This document shows positions 1-11,777 of a stretch of DNA of 64,000 bases, in pieces (the first letter of the stretch is position 1; each line of letters begins with the position of its first letter). The notes under the pieces are model-generated. The model searched no databases. It had not been told where the DNA came from and worked only from the letters and a program-made list of their open reading frames with translations. Source of the stretch: Typhlomys cinereus. Lineage: Eukaryota; Chordata; Mammalia; Rodentia; Platacanthomyidae. A program made the translations under genes and the position numbers. Location: the NCBI GenBank assembly GCA_023101885.1, contig JALPQD010000207.1, positions 1,555,844-1,619,843 of the forward strand. The letters run 5' to 3'.

Positions 1-44
<44 letters not shown>

Positions 45-290
45 AAAAGGGCACTCAATACTCAGGTGTGCTTGCCCGTGGAGGTCCAAGGGGTGACATC
101 GGAAATTATCCTGGATTGTTCTACCATTCTATTGCTTTTCTTTGGGGTTTCCCAGACTCTGTCTTCCAGGACTGGAATTGCAGGGTACCATCATATCCAC
201 CTGGCATTTTTGTGTGGGTTCTGGGGACTTAAACCCAAGTCCTTTTGCTTGTGAGCCGTTTTAACCCTTTAGCTATCTCCCCAGAGCCCC
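1..290 (-). mobile_element. tRNA-headed SINE (IDL-Geo/B2-like), antisense
   Basis: Read on the minus strand this is the standard SINE of the window. The tRNA-like head lies near 290 (complement of the 'ccatctctccagcc' type motif, here degraded), then the body, then a (CA)n tract that appears as (TG)n at 1-42. The A-tail is cut off by the window edge. Divergence from other copies is high, so this is an old copy. The short open frames here are translations of the TG repeat and SINE body and are not genes. Confidence 0.85.
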
Positions 291-1249
291 CCTCCCCATC
301 AACTTAAAGTCTCCGATGACATCGACCCTTAACAAGAAAGCCAACCTGTCCTTAAGACCTTGAAGCTTCGACTTCTCTGTAGCCACAAAAACCTAAAAGG
401 TGTCCAATATGAGACTATCTCCTCTCATTACGCATCTGTCTCTTCTTGTTATGAATCTGTCATTGAGCAGCTGCAAGGAATTCTGGGTGACTTCAGCAGA
501 ATCCAGGCACAAGCTGCTTCACCTTGCACCTTCATGACATGGAAGTGCAAACTCTTTCTTGAACTTCACTTGGCTTTGGATTTTTTTTCCCGTGGTCTCC
601 TCACCTCCATCAGGAGGGTTCAAAGAGATGTCAACAGGTAAGGTTTAACTCTGCTTGGTTTCTGCCTGAGGGAATCTCATAGGTGGTGTAACCACTACCA
701 CGTTTCCATATCAGTATGAAAATTATTGTTTTATTATCATTTGAGTCTGTTGGAACAAGAGCACAGGATCAGGAATATTTTCTTACTAAATGAAGAAAAA
801 AATTTTTATCAGGAGTCATATCAAGTGCCTATGCTGCAAATGCCTCAAGTAGATTAAGACATGAAAAAGCTTGCTTTTGCAGTGGAAGGCGTTTATTACA
901 GAAAATTACAACTGGCCAAAGTGCACAACATAAGGGATCATATATTGCTTGGCCCCAAATAGAACATCTAAATTACCCCTCACCTTAAGACTGAGGGAGT
1001 AATGTGGAAAAGGTGTCGAGCGGTCACAGCCACATGGAATCTTCTGGACATGACAGGCCCTCTGCAATCAAGAACTCATTGCAGCTGGGTCTACTCCATG
1101 AACCCACGAGATTTGGCCTAGCTACTTTACATTGTGAAAGGGTACCACACCTCCCTCAGAGAATAATGAGGGAAGAGTTAAGCCTGAATGAGAGAAAAGG
1201 GGAAGAAGTCTCCCCAGGAATTGCCCATTCATACATTGTCTTTTTCCAT
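291..1249. other. unassigned, no gene seen
   Basis: AT-rich DNA with only short open frames (93-103 codons) that resemble no protein I know. No promoter, RNA gene or clear repeat boundary is recognisable. Confidence 0.5.
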
Positions 1250-1490
1250 CAAGTGTCCAGACAAATGTCAATAGTAGTAACCCTGGTGGGACCTAATAAG
1301 CCACACAATGCATAGACGAACATGACAGCAGGCAGGAGAAAGGTGGGGAAGGAGAACGTTTGCAGGGAAAAAAAATGGGGCTTGGGACTAGGTTCTAGGG
1401 GTGAGAATGACATAAATACATCTATAAAAGAATATGTAAAGACATATGGAAAAAATTTAAATTTTAAAATAAAAAAGTAATTAAATCCAC
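1250..1490 (+). mobile_element. possible L1 3' end
   Basis: A purine-rich stretch runs into an A/T-rich tail around 1430-1488 directly before an LTR. The order (degraded 3' UTR-like sequence, A-rich tail) resembles the L1 3' ends seen elsewhere in the window. The match is weak and the left boundary is arbitrary. Confidence 0.35.
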
Positions 1491-1497
1491 TTGTTAT

Positions 1498-1874
1498 AGT
1501 TGAAGGTTTGAGCTCTAGGCACATTTGTGGAGAATTAGTGGTTGAGTTAAGCCAAGAGCAAACCTGCAGGAAATTGGCTGATGGGGAAGGCCCAGGTGGG
1601 GTAGGATTGGACCCAGAAATAAAATACAGAGAGCTGGTTGAGAGAGTCAGCATCCTTGTTTGCCAGACATGCTGGTCTGGCAAGTAAGGATTGTCCCTTT
1701 CTCAGCCATTATGTAGAGATGGTGTGGCCAGTTCCCTTGGCCTTGGTGTTGGTGCGTGCTGTCCTGTCAAGTTGGACAGACTGTAATCGGACTATCAGTA
1801 AGAAAATAAACCCCTCATTCCCTTAAGCCATTTGATGGTCATTTATCAGCAACCGTGCAGGCTAACTGCAATAC
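1498..1874 (+). mobile_element. MaLR-type solo LTR (group B), 5'-truncated
   Basis: Shares long blocks with the LTRs at 5250-5656, 15416-16465, 34286-35012 and 38063-38463: the 'tttgagctct.ggcac' block, 'aaaatacagagagctggttg', a variant AATAAA just before 'ccccT', and the terminal block ending 'gcaggctaactgca'. The first ~30 bp of the full element are missing or diverged. The layout matches ERVL-MaLR LTRs. The 62-144 codon frames across it are not coding. Confidence 0.8.
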
Positions 1875-3489
1875 CACTGAATAAAAATGTTTTCCCACTT
1901 ACCATAACACTGCTTAGGAGCTACTGAGAGGGAATCTGTGCTATAACTGGTCCTAACTAGCTGAAGCTGAAAGTCAGCTGATAATTCTGAGTTTTACTGA
2001 ATCTACATGTCATTCTTTCCTGTCTAGTGGGTCACGTATAAGCTTATGACTCATTTTTCCCCATCTGAAGTGCAAGTTGTTATTATTAACTGGCATATTC
2101 ACAATCACCTCCCCACCTGCCTTTATACTTACTTGTGCAACTCTTAGGGTCTCCTATCTCAAGGAATGTTCTCCCTAGTGTGTGCCCTTTTCTGGTGAGC
2201 AGTTACACTCAGGAATTGTTCAATCACTGTAATGACCACTGGCTCTTTCATCACCTCTGACAAGCCATTGACTTAGGCTCTAAACTTACTCCCATTTATT
2301 CTTTAAATGGAAGTGCAGAGAGATTACAAAGTCTCGCTCGAAAGCACATGGCTTATTAAGTGGTGGCTTCAAGCTTTAAATTTTGATCAACATTCCTAAT
2401 TATAATTCTGTGTTGAAGTGGTTGGGAGTAGATGACCAAGACTGTGCTCCCCCAAAAGCCTGAAACCCCTTCAGGGTTTAGGGTAGAAGAGGAGTGTGAT
2501 TCTGTCTGTGCTTAGCCCCAGCTAAGAAGTTAGCAGGTCACGGTCCTCTTCTCCCCCGGGGACTTTGTGTCCCAGCTGCCCATGAACACCCTTTAACCTG
2601 TCTTCAGATGACTCTAGGTAGAGGTCACTTCATCAACCCCACTGTCGGCTGGGCTTATGGCAGCCACTTCTAATACGACTCAGGGTTTTGGGCTATGAAA
2701 GCAGACAAGAGAAAACACTCACGAAGGAGGCGAGGATATGAAAGAACTGGCCCAAAGGTATTCACGACAGACCATGCATTGTGGAAGCACTAAAGCCTTA
2801 TTCTGTCTAATACATATTCCATGAAAACTGGTTACAGAGAAAGCACTGTGTTAGAAGACTGAACTTCCTCCTAAGCCATTTCCATGAAGGTGAAGACAGT
2901 GAGATTTCATCTTCGGTTCATCTCTGAAGTGACTGATCTTGATCCTTGGGTGAGCTGTTCATTACATAATTGTCATGTGAATTATTAAAGGAAGGAGGGG
3001 CTATCTCAGTGTATTTACTGGTGCCTTTCTCTTTACCTAGAACACATTCCATAGTACAGACTTTTCAGCCCTGTGAAAGGCTTCGCTTCCTCCGTGAAGA
3101 CTCTATTTCCTTCCTATAGTCCCTAATGTCTACTGTCCATGTGGTTGGATCAATACCAATAGCATATGCTACCTAGAACATTGTTTCAATATATCCTCCA
3201 CTGTGCACTGAATAGTAGATATATGTATATACAATACAGATATGGAAATATGCATATCTATTCCCCAACAGGTAATGCGTATTTTCCCAGTGCAGGGAAA
3301 ACTTGACTTTTTTGTTGCCTAAACCCACTTTATGTTACTTTTCTTAACGTTGTGCTAGAACAGCTCACAGAAGAATGTAAGGAAAGGATTTCTTTGGTCT
3401 CATTATTAAAGAACTGCAGACCCTCAAGAGCTGAGCAAAGCCATGGTGGCAGGAGCATGGAGCCACTGGTTCACATCTAAGTGGATCGG
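1875..3489. other. unassigned, no gene seen
   Basis: About 1.6 kb without a long open frame, tandem repeat or recognised transposon. It may be single-copy intergenic DNA. A short AT-rich patch lies near 3210-3260. Confidence 0.5.
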
Positions 3490-3891
3490 TGTAACAGTTA
3501 CTCTTAGCTATTGCTGTGAGAAAACACCCAAAGTCAAACAAGAGAGAAAGGGAGATGTATTCAGCTTACAATTCCAAAGGGGAGATACAGTCTTTCATGG
3601 AGGAGGCGACATGGCTGGTGGCTGAAGCTTGATGCAGGCTAAGTCACGGCTGACATCCTTGGAGAGTCTCTCTTCTTCCCAGTCTTCTGTTCCGTGGTTC
3701 CTTTTTTGTGGTCCGCTATTGGGAGGTTCCAATGAGATCTAAGGAGGTTCCAGTCAGATCTAGGGAGGTTCCAATCAGATCTAGGGCTGGTGTTTGTGTT
3801 GTAAATGTATTGATCCAGATCATCTCTTCAGGTGGTCTCAGCTTAGTTAATGCCAGGTGTGTCAAGTTGACACCCAGGATTAACTATCACA
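3490..3891 (-). mobile_element. MaLR-type solo LTR (group A), antisense
   Basis: Its minus strand begins TGTGATAG and ends ...TTACA, the TG...CA pattern of an LTR. It aligns with the plus-strand copies at 12269-12641 and 26805-27164. Flanks are ATCGG (3485-3489) and ATCAG (3892-3896), a 5-bp target-site duplication with one change. A 21-bp unit is tandemly triplicated inside at 3721-3783, which those two relatives do not show. Confidence 0.8.
3721..3783. repeat. 21-bp tandem triplication inside an LTR
   Basis: Three adjacent 21-bp units (3721-3741, 3742-3762, 3763-3783) differ from each other at two or three positions each. All keep the core 'ggaggttcca' or 'ggaggttccag' and end 'agatcta'. 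The other group A LTRs carry a single related stretch. Confidence 0.9.
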
Positions 3892-4228
3892 ATCAGCAAA
3901 GAGAGAGAGAGACCTATGCTGACAAAACTCAGCCAACTTTCTTCTCTTTCTCCCTTTCGGTTTGGGTCCTTGGGCCAGGGATGGTTCTACCTGCTTCAGC
4001 GGGCCTTCCCTCCCGACTTCTCTTTGAGACTCCCCTCCTGGAGTACATCCCAGGTGATTCTAATTCTACTTGACAATGAGGACTGACCATCACATGTGTG
4101 GTTCCTGGTAATGGTGCTGGGTATAAAGCCTTGAATGCTTACCAATTTGCCTTCTTGAGACAAAAACCTTAATATTTCTTGTCAACCAAGACCAGAGAGA
4201 TATTTTAATGAATTTTCCTTCACAATCC

Positions 4229-4490
4229 TTTTTTTTTTTTACATGTATGCGTGTAGAAGAGGACACTGTGTGCCTGTGGAGATCCAAGGTTGACTTGAAT
4301 CACCTTGGATTGTTCTACTTCTTTATTGCTTTACTCCATGGTTTTCCAGGCTCCACCCTTTAGGGCCAAAAGTACAGATCACTGCCATTGTTGCCTGGTG
4401 TTTTGTTTTTTTTTTTTAAACATGGAGCCAAACTCAGGTCTCTTTGCTTGTAAGTCAAAGATTTAACCCCTGAGCTATTTCTCCAGCCCC
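4229..4490 (-). mobile_element. tRNA-headed SINE, antisense
   Basis: Poly-T (the A-tail on the minus strand) at 4229-4240, then the SINE body, then the tRNA-like head ending 'gagctatttctccagcccc'. The CA tract is reduced to a few units. An old, diverged copy. Confidence 0.85.
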
Positions 4491-4619
4491 CTCTCCCTAA
4501 TGTTCTTTAATTTAATGACACGGCCCTGGAAATTTACACATCTCTAATCTAAAGGGGGTACTTTGGCACAACACTCTGTTGTGTTGAAAATTGAGAACTG
4601 AATTAAATACCCTTTTTTG

Positions 4620-4775
4620 TTTGTTTTTTTTGTTTTTGAGATATGGATTGACTATCTAGTACTAATTGCTCTTAAACTCACTGTGTAAGCCAGGCAGAGT
4701 ACACGTGAATCATGATCCTCCTGCTGCTTCTACCCATGCATAGATTGCATGGCATATACTACCCTGCCTGTCATA
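4620..4775 (-). mobile_element. B1 SINE, antisense
   Basis: T-rich start followed by 'tttttgagatatgg' and 'ctcttaaactcactgtgtaagccaggc' type blocks, the reverse complement of the 7SL-derived B1 consensus. About 155 bp and strongly diverged. Confidence 0.7.
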
Positions 4776-4879
4776 GGCATCCTTATCTGACAGCATCATG
4801 GAACTGTTGAGTCTGTAGACACAACCTTCGCATGATTTCTTCTTTTTTTTAAGTTAATTGGTCTGGGAAGGTTCATTTT

Positions 4880-4928
4880 TAATATTTTATTTATTATCTA
4901 TCTATCTATCTATTCATCCATCCAACTA

Positions 4929-4966
<38 letters not shown>

Positions 4967-5200
4967 TGTGTGTGTGTGTGTGTGTATCAGAAGGTACTGT
5001 GTGTCCCTGTGGAGGATCAAGGGTGACTTTGAGAATCATCCTGGATTGCTTCTACCTCCTTCTTGCTTCACTCTGGGATTTCCCAGGCTCTGCCCACCAG
5101 GGCTGAAAGTACAGGCCACCGCAGTTTCCACCTGGCATTTTTACATGGGACCTGGGATCCGAACTCAAGACCTTCTGCTTTCAAGACAGAGCCTTTTCAA
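4880..5200 (-). mobile_element. tRNA-headed SINE, antisense, head truncated
   Basis: An A/T tail with a (CTAT)n patch, then (TG)n at about 4931-4985, then the SINE body ('ctgtggagg', 'atcctggattgcttc', 'tttcccaggctctgcc'). It stops before the usual tRNA-like head. The 82-90 codon frames are shadows of the repeat. Confidence 0.85.
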
Positions 5201-5249
5201 ATAATTGCTAAGGGTAAACTCCCTATCAGTGAATGTTTGATTATGTTAC

Positions 5250-5656
5250 TGTTGCAGTTTGCCTGCATGGTTGCTGATAAATGACCATTGAATGGCTTAA
5301 GGGAACAAGAGGTTTATTTTCTTACGATAGTCCCATTACAATTCATAGTCCAGCCTAACAGGAGAGCACGCACCAACACCAGAGCTGAGGGAATTGGCTA
5401 CGCCATCACCACATAATGGCTGAGAGATCCTTACTTGCCAAACCAGCATATCTGGTCAAGTGTACACAAGGATGCCAGCTTTCTCTACTAGCTCTCTGTA
5501 TTTTATTCCAGGGCCTAATCCCACCCACCTAGGCCCCATCAGCCAGACAATCTCATGCAAGTTTGCTCTGGGCTTAAACCAACTATTAATTCTTCACAAA
5601 TGTTCCCAGAGCTCAAACCCTCAACAGTTAGTTGACACCTGTGCCTAACTATGACA
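5250..5656 (-). mobile_element. MaLR-type solo LTR (group B), complete
   Basis: A complete antisense LTR of 407 bp. On the minus strand it runs from TGTCATAG to CTGCAACA. It is flanked on both sides by the identical 5-bp sequence GTTAC (5245-5249 and 5657-5661), a clean target-site duplication. This fixes the boundaries of the group B family in this window. No internal region remains. Confidence 0.9.
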
Positions 5657-5661
5657 GTTAC

Positions 5662-6175
5662 TTACAAATCTTATGTTGAACAGGTATCATTTACTTTCTT
5701 CAACCCTATGCTTTAAAATCAATAATTTTCTTTTTTTCTAGTGACTTTCATAATACTTTTGCTTTGTATTATTTGGTCTTCAGAGATATTTTTGGGAGTC
5801 AGTAGCAGGTTGTGAATGTTCAGTTTGACAGGATTCCATGGCACTCACTCATTGCTGGCTTAGCTCAGCTTCCTGAGACCAGCAGAAGTTAAATGTCATC
5901 CTCTCCTACACTGCCACAAAGGTGAATTGCACATTTTGATTAGAGAAAATGGAGTCAATACAGGGATTGAGTACCAGAGTGTTATGGGATAGATAGTAGA
6001 TGAGACTTCGGCAAATTTAATCCAGATACATATGAGCTTAATATTTCCTTACAAGTCTCTATTAGTTTGTATTTTATTTCTAGCTCAACCACAGTCTGGC
6101 TTATGCAAGGATTCTGTGTCTCTTTAAAACTTCAGCCTTAGTACCAACGTGGTTTTTAAGATTTAAAAGCAAAGT
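5662..6175. other. unassigned, no gene seen
   Basis: AT-rich, with no open frame, RNA gene or recognised repeat. Confidence 0.5.
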
Positions 6176-6400
6176 GTGGGACCGGAGAGATGGCTCAGGG
6201 GTTAAGACTCTTGCCTTGAAAGCATAAGGTCCTGAGTTTAGATCCTAGGTCCCATGTAAAAACTTCATTAGGAAATAACAGCAGCCTTCACTTCCAGCCC
6301 TGGTAGGCAGAGTCTGGGAAATCCCAGGGCAAAGCAAAAAGGAAGTAGAAGCAGTCTAGGATGATTCCCAAAGTCCTCCTTGGTTCTAAAGTCTCAGCTC
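6176..6400 (+). mobile_element. tRNA-headed SINE, CA tract and tail lost
   Basis: Contains the head 'ggagagatggctcagggg' and the body to about 6400. It lacks the (CA)n tract and A-tail seen in most copies. An old 3'-truncated or decayed copy. Confidence 0.8.
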
Positions 6401-7439
6401 TCAAGTGTCATGTCAACCTCTGAAACTAACTGCCACATGGTCTAGCAATCTGAATCAGTTTGTTTTCATGGGCCCGAATTTCTTTTCTGACCTTCTTTTC
6501 TTATTCAAGGCTGCATTCTCTGGAGGAACTGGACAGATCAAATGAATATATGTAATAGAAAAGTAAGCGTGAGATTAGCTTGTGTGGTACAGTCTGGGTA
6601 GTCCAACAAAGGCTGTCTCCACACTGGGGAAGCTAAGAACTAGTAGGTACTCAGTCAAGGAGCCTGGGGAGAATCTTTTCTCCTCAGTTAATCCTTCCTG
6701 GAAATGTCTCGCAGCCCAGCCAGAGGCATGTCTTTTAGTTGATCCCGGATCCAATCAAGTTAATAATCAAGATTAACAATCACCAAGTCTTGCTCCTTTC
6801 AGTCACTCTCTCCCCATCTTCGAATTATCCATTCCTCTGAACTCCTCAAGGAATTTTACTTGTAACTCTTTTGTAGTGTTTAGCATTTTCTTCCTTGGAA
6901 TAGATTTAGAAACCTAGATAACATCTTCCTCAAGGAGCTGATAATGCTTTTCAGAGATAAGGAGAGTGACAACCACTAAAGTGGTTTGCTAAGCGCTATT
7001 AGATGCTTCTTGAGCATTAATAAGCCCCCATAGTATACGAATGCTAATATATATATATTCATTGATTTAGCAATCCATTCATGGAATAAGTGATACCTGG
7101 AAATGGGTGCATAAAAGACAAATTCAGTTACTGAAAGCAAGTGGAGGCATTGAGTGAGAAGAGTAAAAATATCCTAGCTCTACAGAGGGTTGTCTCCATG
7201 CATGAGCCCAAACAACATGCTCAGAGTTCAATGACTCCCCATTACTGAATTCTAGGAAAATCTGTAGAAATGTATCAGTCATTTATTTCTAGCTGAAAAA
7301 TATTCCATTACAGAAAATATACCATATTTTATTTCTTTATCACTCTCTGTCAGTCAACCTCTCTCTCTCTCCCTCCTTTTTTCTAGAATATATAGCTAGG
7401 GTCAGATATTAGCCTTATCATTTGAGGATCTGTCCACTG
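6401..7439. other. unassigned, no gene seen
   Basis: About 1 kb with no feature I can name. A short (AT)n patch lies near 7048-7060 and a short CT-rich patch near 7360-7380. Confidence 0.5.
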
Positions 7440-7694
7440 TTTTTTTTTTTTTTTAATGTGTGTGTATGTGTGTGTGCCAAAGGGCATTGTGTGTCTCTGT
7501 GGAGTCCCAAAGTCTCTGTGACTTTGGAAGTCATCCTAGATTGCTTCTACCTCCTTCTTTCCCAGAATCTGTCTACCAGGGCTGGAAGTACAGGCCAATC
7601 TCCGCCTAGTGCTTTTATGTGGGACCTGGGATTCAAACGCAGGACCGTCTTCTTGCCAGACAGAGTCTTAACCCCTGAGCCATCTCTCCAGCCC
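7440..7694 (-). mobile_element. tRNA-headed SINE, antisense
   Basis: Poly-T at 7440-7454, a short interrupted TG tract, then the body, ending in the head complement 'gagccatctctccagccc'. The 107- and 71-codon frames are SINE translations. Confidence 0.9.
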
Positions 7695-7695
7695 T

Positions 7696-8760
7696 TGTCC
7701 TTGTTTTTTCCAAGTGGCCAGACTATATTGCACTCTTTCCAGTAGTTTGTGCATTCTAACATCTCTATTCCCTTGTCAGCACTTGTGGCTTTTTGATTTC
7801 ATTCTATTTATTCTAGAGGATATGAAATAGTATCTCAATGTGGTTTTGATGTCTACTTCTCTAACTGTTCCAGTGGTTTCTTTATAGGTAAAATTCCCAT
7901 GGGTAGGTCTTCTTTGGAGAAACAACTATTCAGGTCCTTGGTCTATTATAATTGCCATTTTGTGTTTGAAATTCAAGAGTCTTCTTTACAGCGTAGATAC
8001 AAATCTCTTATCGAGTACATAAATTACAAGTATTTCCTCCCATTGTGTCCAAATTCTCTAGTTTTTTCCTTTGTTTTCTAGAGCATTTGAGGTCAAATCT
8101 AAGGATATTATGCTAAATTCAAAGCTATAAATCTTGTCCCATTCTTCCTTCTTAGAATTGGTGTTTTTAATCTTAATTTTGGTTTTTGATTAATTTTGCT
8201 TTAGTTGTCAAATATGGTATGAAGTAAGACTCCAACTTCATTGGTTTGTGTGTGGAGATTCAGGTTTCCTAAGAGCTTGGCTCAAAGAACTTTCCTCTAT
8301 CCACTGATAGTCTTTGAACTCTAGATGCAAATTAGTCAATCATAAAAATAAGGATCTACCTCTAGAGTCTTCACTCTGTGCTTTGATGCATGTGTCTATA
8401 TTTGAGCTGATACTGTACTGCTACGATTGCTTTGCAGTAGAGTTTAAAGTCACAAAATATATGTCCTTCTATTAATACAACCCCTCTTACAGAATAGTGA
8501 TGGATAATCACTTTGCCATTCCAGGTGAATTTTGGAATCAGCTTGTGAATTTCTATAGAAGTCCACTAGGGTTCTGCAGATCAGTTTAGAAAGGATGGCT
8601 ATCCTAATGCTAATTCTTCTGATTCATGAGCATGAAAAGTTTGTTGCTTATTTAGAGTATTTCCTTTTGTTTCAAAACTGATAACTGTCAATACATTAAT
8701 ACATAGCTACTCTTGTCTGTGCAATGATTTTTATGGTATTGTGAATGGTATTATTCTCAT
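7696..8760 (-). mobile_element. old L1 ORF2 fragment, antisense, part 1
   Basis: On the minus strand this is decayed L1 ORF2 and 3'-proximal sequence. Recognisable blocks include 'tatctcaatgtggttttgat' near 7835, 'agtaagactccaacttcatt' near 8225, and 'ggaatcagcttgtgaatttc' near 8535, in the order expected of an L1M-class element. No open frame is left. It is interrupted at 8761 by a PPIL1 retrocopy and resumes at 10150. Confidence 0.8.
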
Positions 8761-10149
8761 TTTTTTTCAACCATCAATAGTGCTTGCTTTATTTGGAAGT
8801 TTCTATGTATTACATAAGTATCAACATCCTTCCTCCCTGCAAAATCAAAAATATATATATTTAAAAAGTCATATACAAACCCTCTTCCATACAGTTCTGA
8901 GAACCTCAGGTTAGAAAACCTAACGAATGATGCTGGTCCTTGTAGTTTGTGGCCTGCCATGTGCTCACTAGCTTTCCACTCCTTCCCAGGAAAAAATGGC
9001 CAACACCTCTGCTTTCTTCCCACCAATTCATTTCTCGATTGTTACACATTATCATTCCCCACTTGACACCTTCTTAGAAACTTGATTGCTGGATGCGTTT
9101 TCCTTTTGGCAAAAATTCAACATGGCTTTGCGTAGGATGTTTTAAGTGTCAGAAACAGCAGTGTTGACATTCTGGCTTTGCAGGGGAAAATACAGAGAGT
9201 GCTGCATGTAGCCCTAGAAGAACAAGCCCAAGAACCAAAAGGGGCTGTGCAGAGAATAAGCCCAAGACACATGCTTTGGTTTTGAATTCTGTGGTTGTCA
9301 TCCACCAGCCTTCAGTATCAGCCAGAATATGAACTCCCAGGAACAGGTTTGAGAAGGTGTTGTGTCCTGAGAACAGGCACGCACAGGGAGGCAATGCATG
9401 CGCATCATGGTGAGCAGGAACCTCTGGAGACTCAGTGGGCACCTTTGCAGATGTCCTGTAGACAGGCACTGGGGAAGACACTTCCATCTTTAACTCACCC
9501 AAGACCTAGGCTTCCATAATAGGCAAAGCCAAAATGAAACTGAGTTATACGTCACTCTCGGTCACTAGGACGCTGGCTCAGAAGACCTGGGTGTGCCGAA
9601 GAAGGCAGTGCATCTACCCAGAAGGGTATGCTTTAAGGATCTTCACGTCGTCCACGGGGCGGTCCTGGGAGTTTGTTTCCACCATGCCCACTCGATTCAC
9701 CATTCCCATACCCTGGCACACTCAGCCAAAAATGGTGTGTTTGCCATCAAGCCACTGGGTGGGGGCCAGTGTCACAAAAAACTGGCTGCCGTTGGTATCT
9801 GGCCCTGCATTGGCCATCGCAAGAATTCCAGCCCCAGTGAACTTTAGGTCTGGATGAAGTTCATCTTCAAACTGTTTGCCATAGATAAATGCACCACCTC
9901 AACCTGTCCCTCCCTGTTGGATTGCCGCCTTGAATCATGAAGTCTTTGATGATTCTATGGAACTTGGTACCATTGTAGTAACCTCGATGAGCCAACTCCA
10001 CAAAGTTCTTGCAGGTCTTTTGAGCATGCTTCCAGTACAGTTCCAGCATGATGAGTTCCATGCTGGTCTCCAAGTACACGTTAGGGGGCTGCCAGGAGTC
10101 GGAGGGAATTGCCACCATGAGCCATCACCGGAGGAATCTTCCCCTAGCA
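8761..10149 (-). pseudogene. PPIL1: PPIL1 processed pseudogene (cyclophilin-type peptidyl-prolyl isomerase-like 1)
   Basis: An intronless minus-strand retrocopy. The ancestral reading frame runs from ATG at 10116-10118 to TAG at 9614-9616. Its N-terminus reads [20 protein letters not shown] and it continues through the cyclophilin core ([19 protein letters not shown]) to a C-terminus ending KAYPSG, which I recognise as PPIL1. PPIL1 is a spliceosome-associated prolyl isomerase of 166 residues. The frame spans 505 nt instead of 501 because of a 4-bp insertion (a repeated AGGG) near codon 72. There are also in-frame TGA codons at 9899-9901 and 9722-9724, both at expected arginine codons. About 850 bp of 3' UTR follows, with AATAAA (complement of 8788-8793) and an A-tail at 8761-8767. 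Flanks ATTCTCATTT (8753-8762) and ATCCTCATTT (10150-10159) form a 9/10 target-site duplication. Dead as a full-length protein; the parental gene is elsewhere. Confidence 0.93.
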
Positions 10150-10795
10150 ATCCTCATTTCATTTTTGGACATGTCTATTTAATTTTAGTCAGCAGTTATC
10201 TACTGCTATGTATTGGTCACATCCTGACCAAGTCTTGCTAAACATTTGAGTTCCTGTAAATTTTTACTGGATTCCTTAATATTTTCTACATACCAGGCCT
10301 TATCACCTGGAAACTTAATAGATTTGTTCCTTCCTTTCAAATCTGGATGCCGTTGCTTCTGCTTGCTTCATTTTCCTGACTTGATCCTCCAGAATCACGT
10401 GCCAAGAAGAACTGAGAATTACATTTTCTTATTACTGTCCCAGGGGAAAACACCCAGTTTTTCATTGTGAAGTACGATTTAGCTGTGAGTTTCCTGTAAA
10501 TGACACTTATTGAGTTCAAAAAAATCCCTTTGGTTTCCTACAAGTTTATTGACTATTTTATCATGAAACAGTGATTGATTTTATTAAATGTTTCCTGCTT
10601 CTTTTCTTACGTTCGTGTAATTTGAAATTCTTATTCTGAATGTATCCTATCAGTTGATTTTTGGACATTAAGCTAACCTTCAATGCTTTGCATCAACCCT
10701 ATTTTGTCATAGTGCAGTGTCTGGTTTAATAGTACATTTAAAAAAAGAGACATTGGCCTGTAGTTTATTTCTTTTGTGATGGTTTTGGTTTTGGT
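10150..10795 (-). mobile_element. old L1 ORF2 fragment, antisense, part 2
   Basis: Continues the L1 of 7696-8760 after the PPIL1 insertion. The junction block 'cctcatttcatttttgga' and the later 'ctggattccttaatattttc', 'cctttcaaatctggatgccg' and 'ccagtttttcattgtgaagta' are in L1 ORF2 order. Heavily mutated. Confidence 0.75.
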
Positions 10796-10861
10796 GTCAC
10801 AATAATACCACTGATTGACTTACAGAACCATTTTTAGAGGCATTTTTTTGTGTGTGTTTCT

Positions 10862-10955
10862 ATTGGACATGGTAGTATGCCTGTAATCCCTGGCATGCAA
10901 GAGGCTGCAGCAAGGAGGACCTTGAATTTGAAACATGGTTTCAAAACTCATACAT
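10862..10955 (+). mobile_element. B1 SINE, sense, partial
   Basis: Contains 'atggtagtatgcctgtaatccc' type B1 left-end sequence, then 'aagaggctgcagcaaggaggac'. About 90 bp, followed by a (CATA)n tract at about 10953-10985. Confidence 0.7.
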
Positions 10956-10989
10956 ACTTACATACATACATACATACATACATATACTA

Positions 10990-11477
10990 CCACCAACAAG
11001 AATAACAGTAAAAAAACTTTCTTGCCACAAATGTCATTGGCAAGGGGGTCAACAGGATATCTCCAGTGTCATAGCAGAATGCACACAGGTTTTATGGGTG
11101 GAGGAAGAAGTAATTACAAACATTAGTAATGTAAACAACAGAGAGCAGATTTTTAAATAACCACTTGCAGTGATCAGAAAATTAATGGTTCAAATAAACA
11201 AAGCCCTGTGAATACATTTCATTATAGATTGAATGTGACTAAAGAAAGAACTTGTAAACTGAAAGTAGACACAAGAAATGCAAAATCGATAAGAGAGAAT
11301 GATCCATGGAGGATCAACCAAGACAGTGAACAAACCCAGTCGATATTTCACTATCTGGAGGGATAAGTGCTAAACAAAATTTCCCAGAAGTTAGGTGAGA
11401 TCTGAATGCAAGGTGACAGAATGTGTGTCTCTACTTTCTGGGAAATTTTCAGAACACAAAAGTAAAAAGAAATCTTT
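10990..11477. other. unassigned, no gene seen
   Basis: AT-rich, with no open frame of note and no recognised repeat. Confidence 0.45.
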
Positions 11478-11732
11478 TAAGGGGCGAGGGAGATGATTCA
11501 GAAAGCAAAGGGACTAACCCCAGATTCATGAAGATTCATGAAGGTGTGGAAGTCGGCTTGTAATTCTAGCCTAGGAAGGCAGATCTTGGGAATCCCCAGA
11601 ACAAACTACTAACCGGACTAGCATCAGAGATTTCATTAGAGATCTGGTCTCAAAACAGCAAAGCGGAAGAGCTATCAGAAATGATTACTAATATCTGAAG
11701 CCTCCATATGCAAACTCACCTGTGCGCACGCG

Positions 11733-11777
<45 letters not shown>

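Noticed and set aside
3721..3783. Regular 21-bp repeats as a possible CRISPR-like array
   Set aside because: Units are directly adjacent without spacers and lie in a mammalian LTR.
9867..10118. 83-codon frame encoding a clean cyclophilin N-terminus as a short functional gene
   Set aside because: The frame is cut by the 4-bp insertion before the catalytic core is complete, and the locus has all marks of a processed pseudogene.
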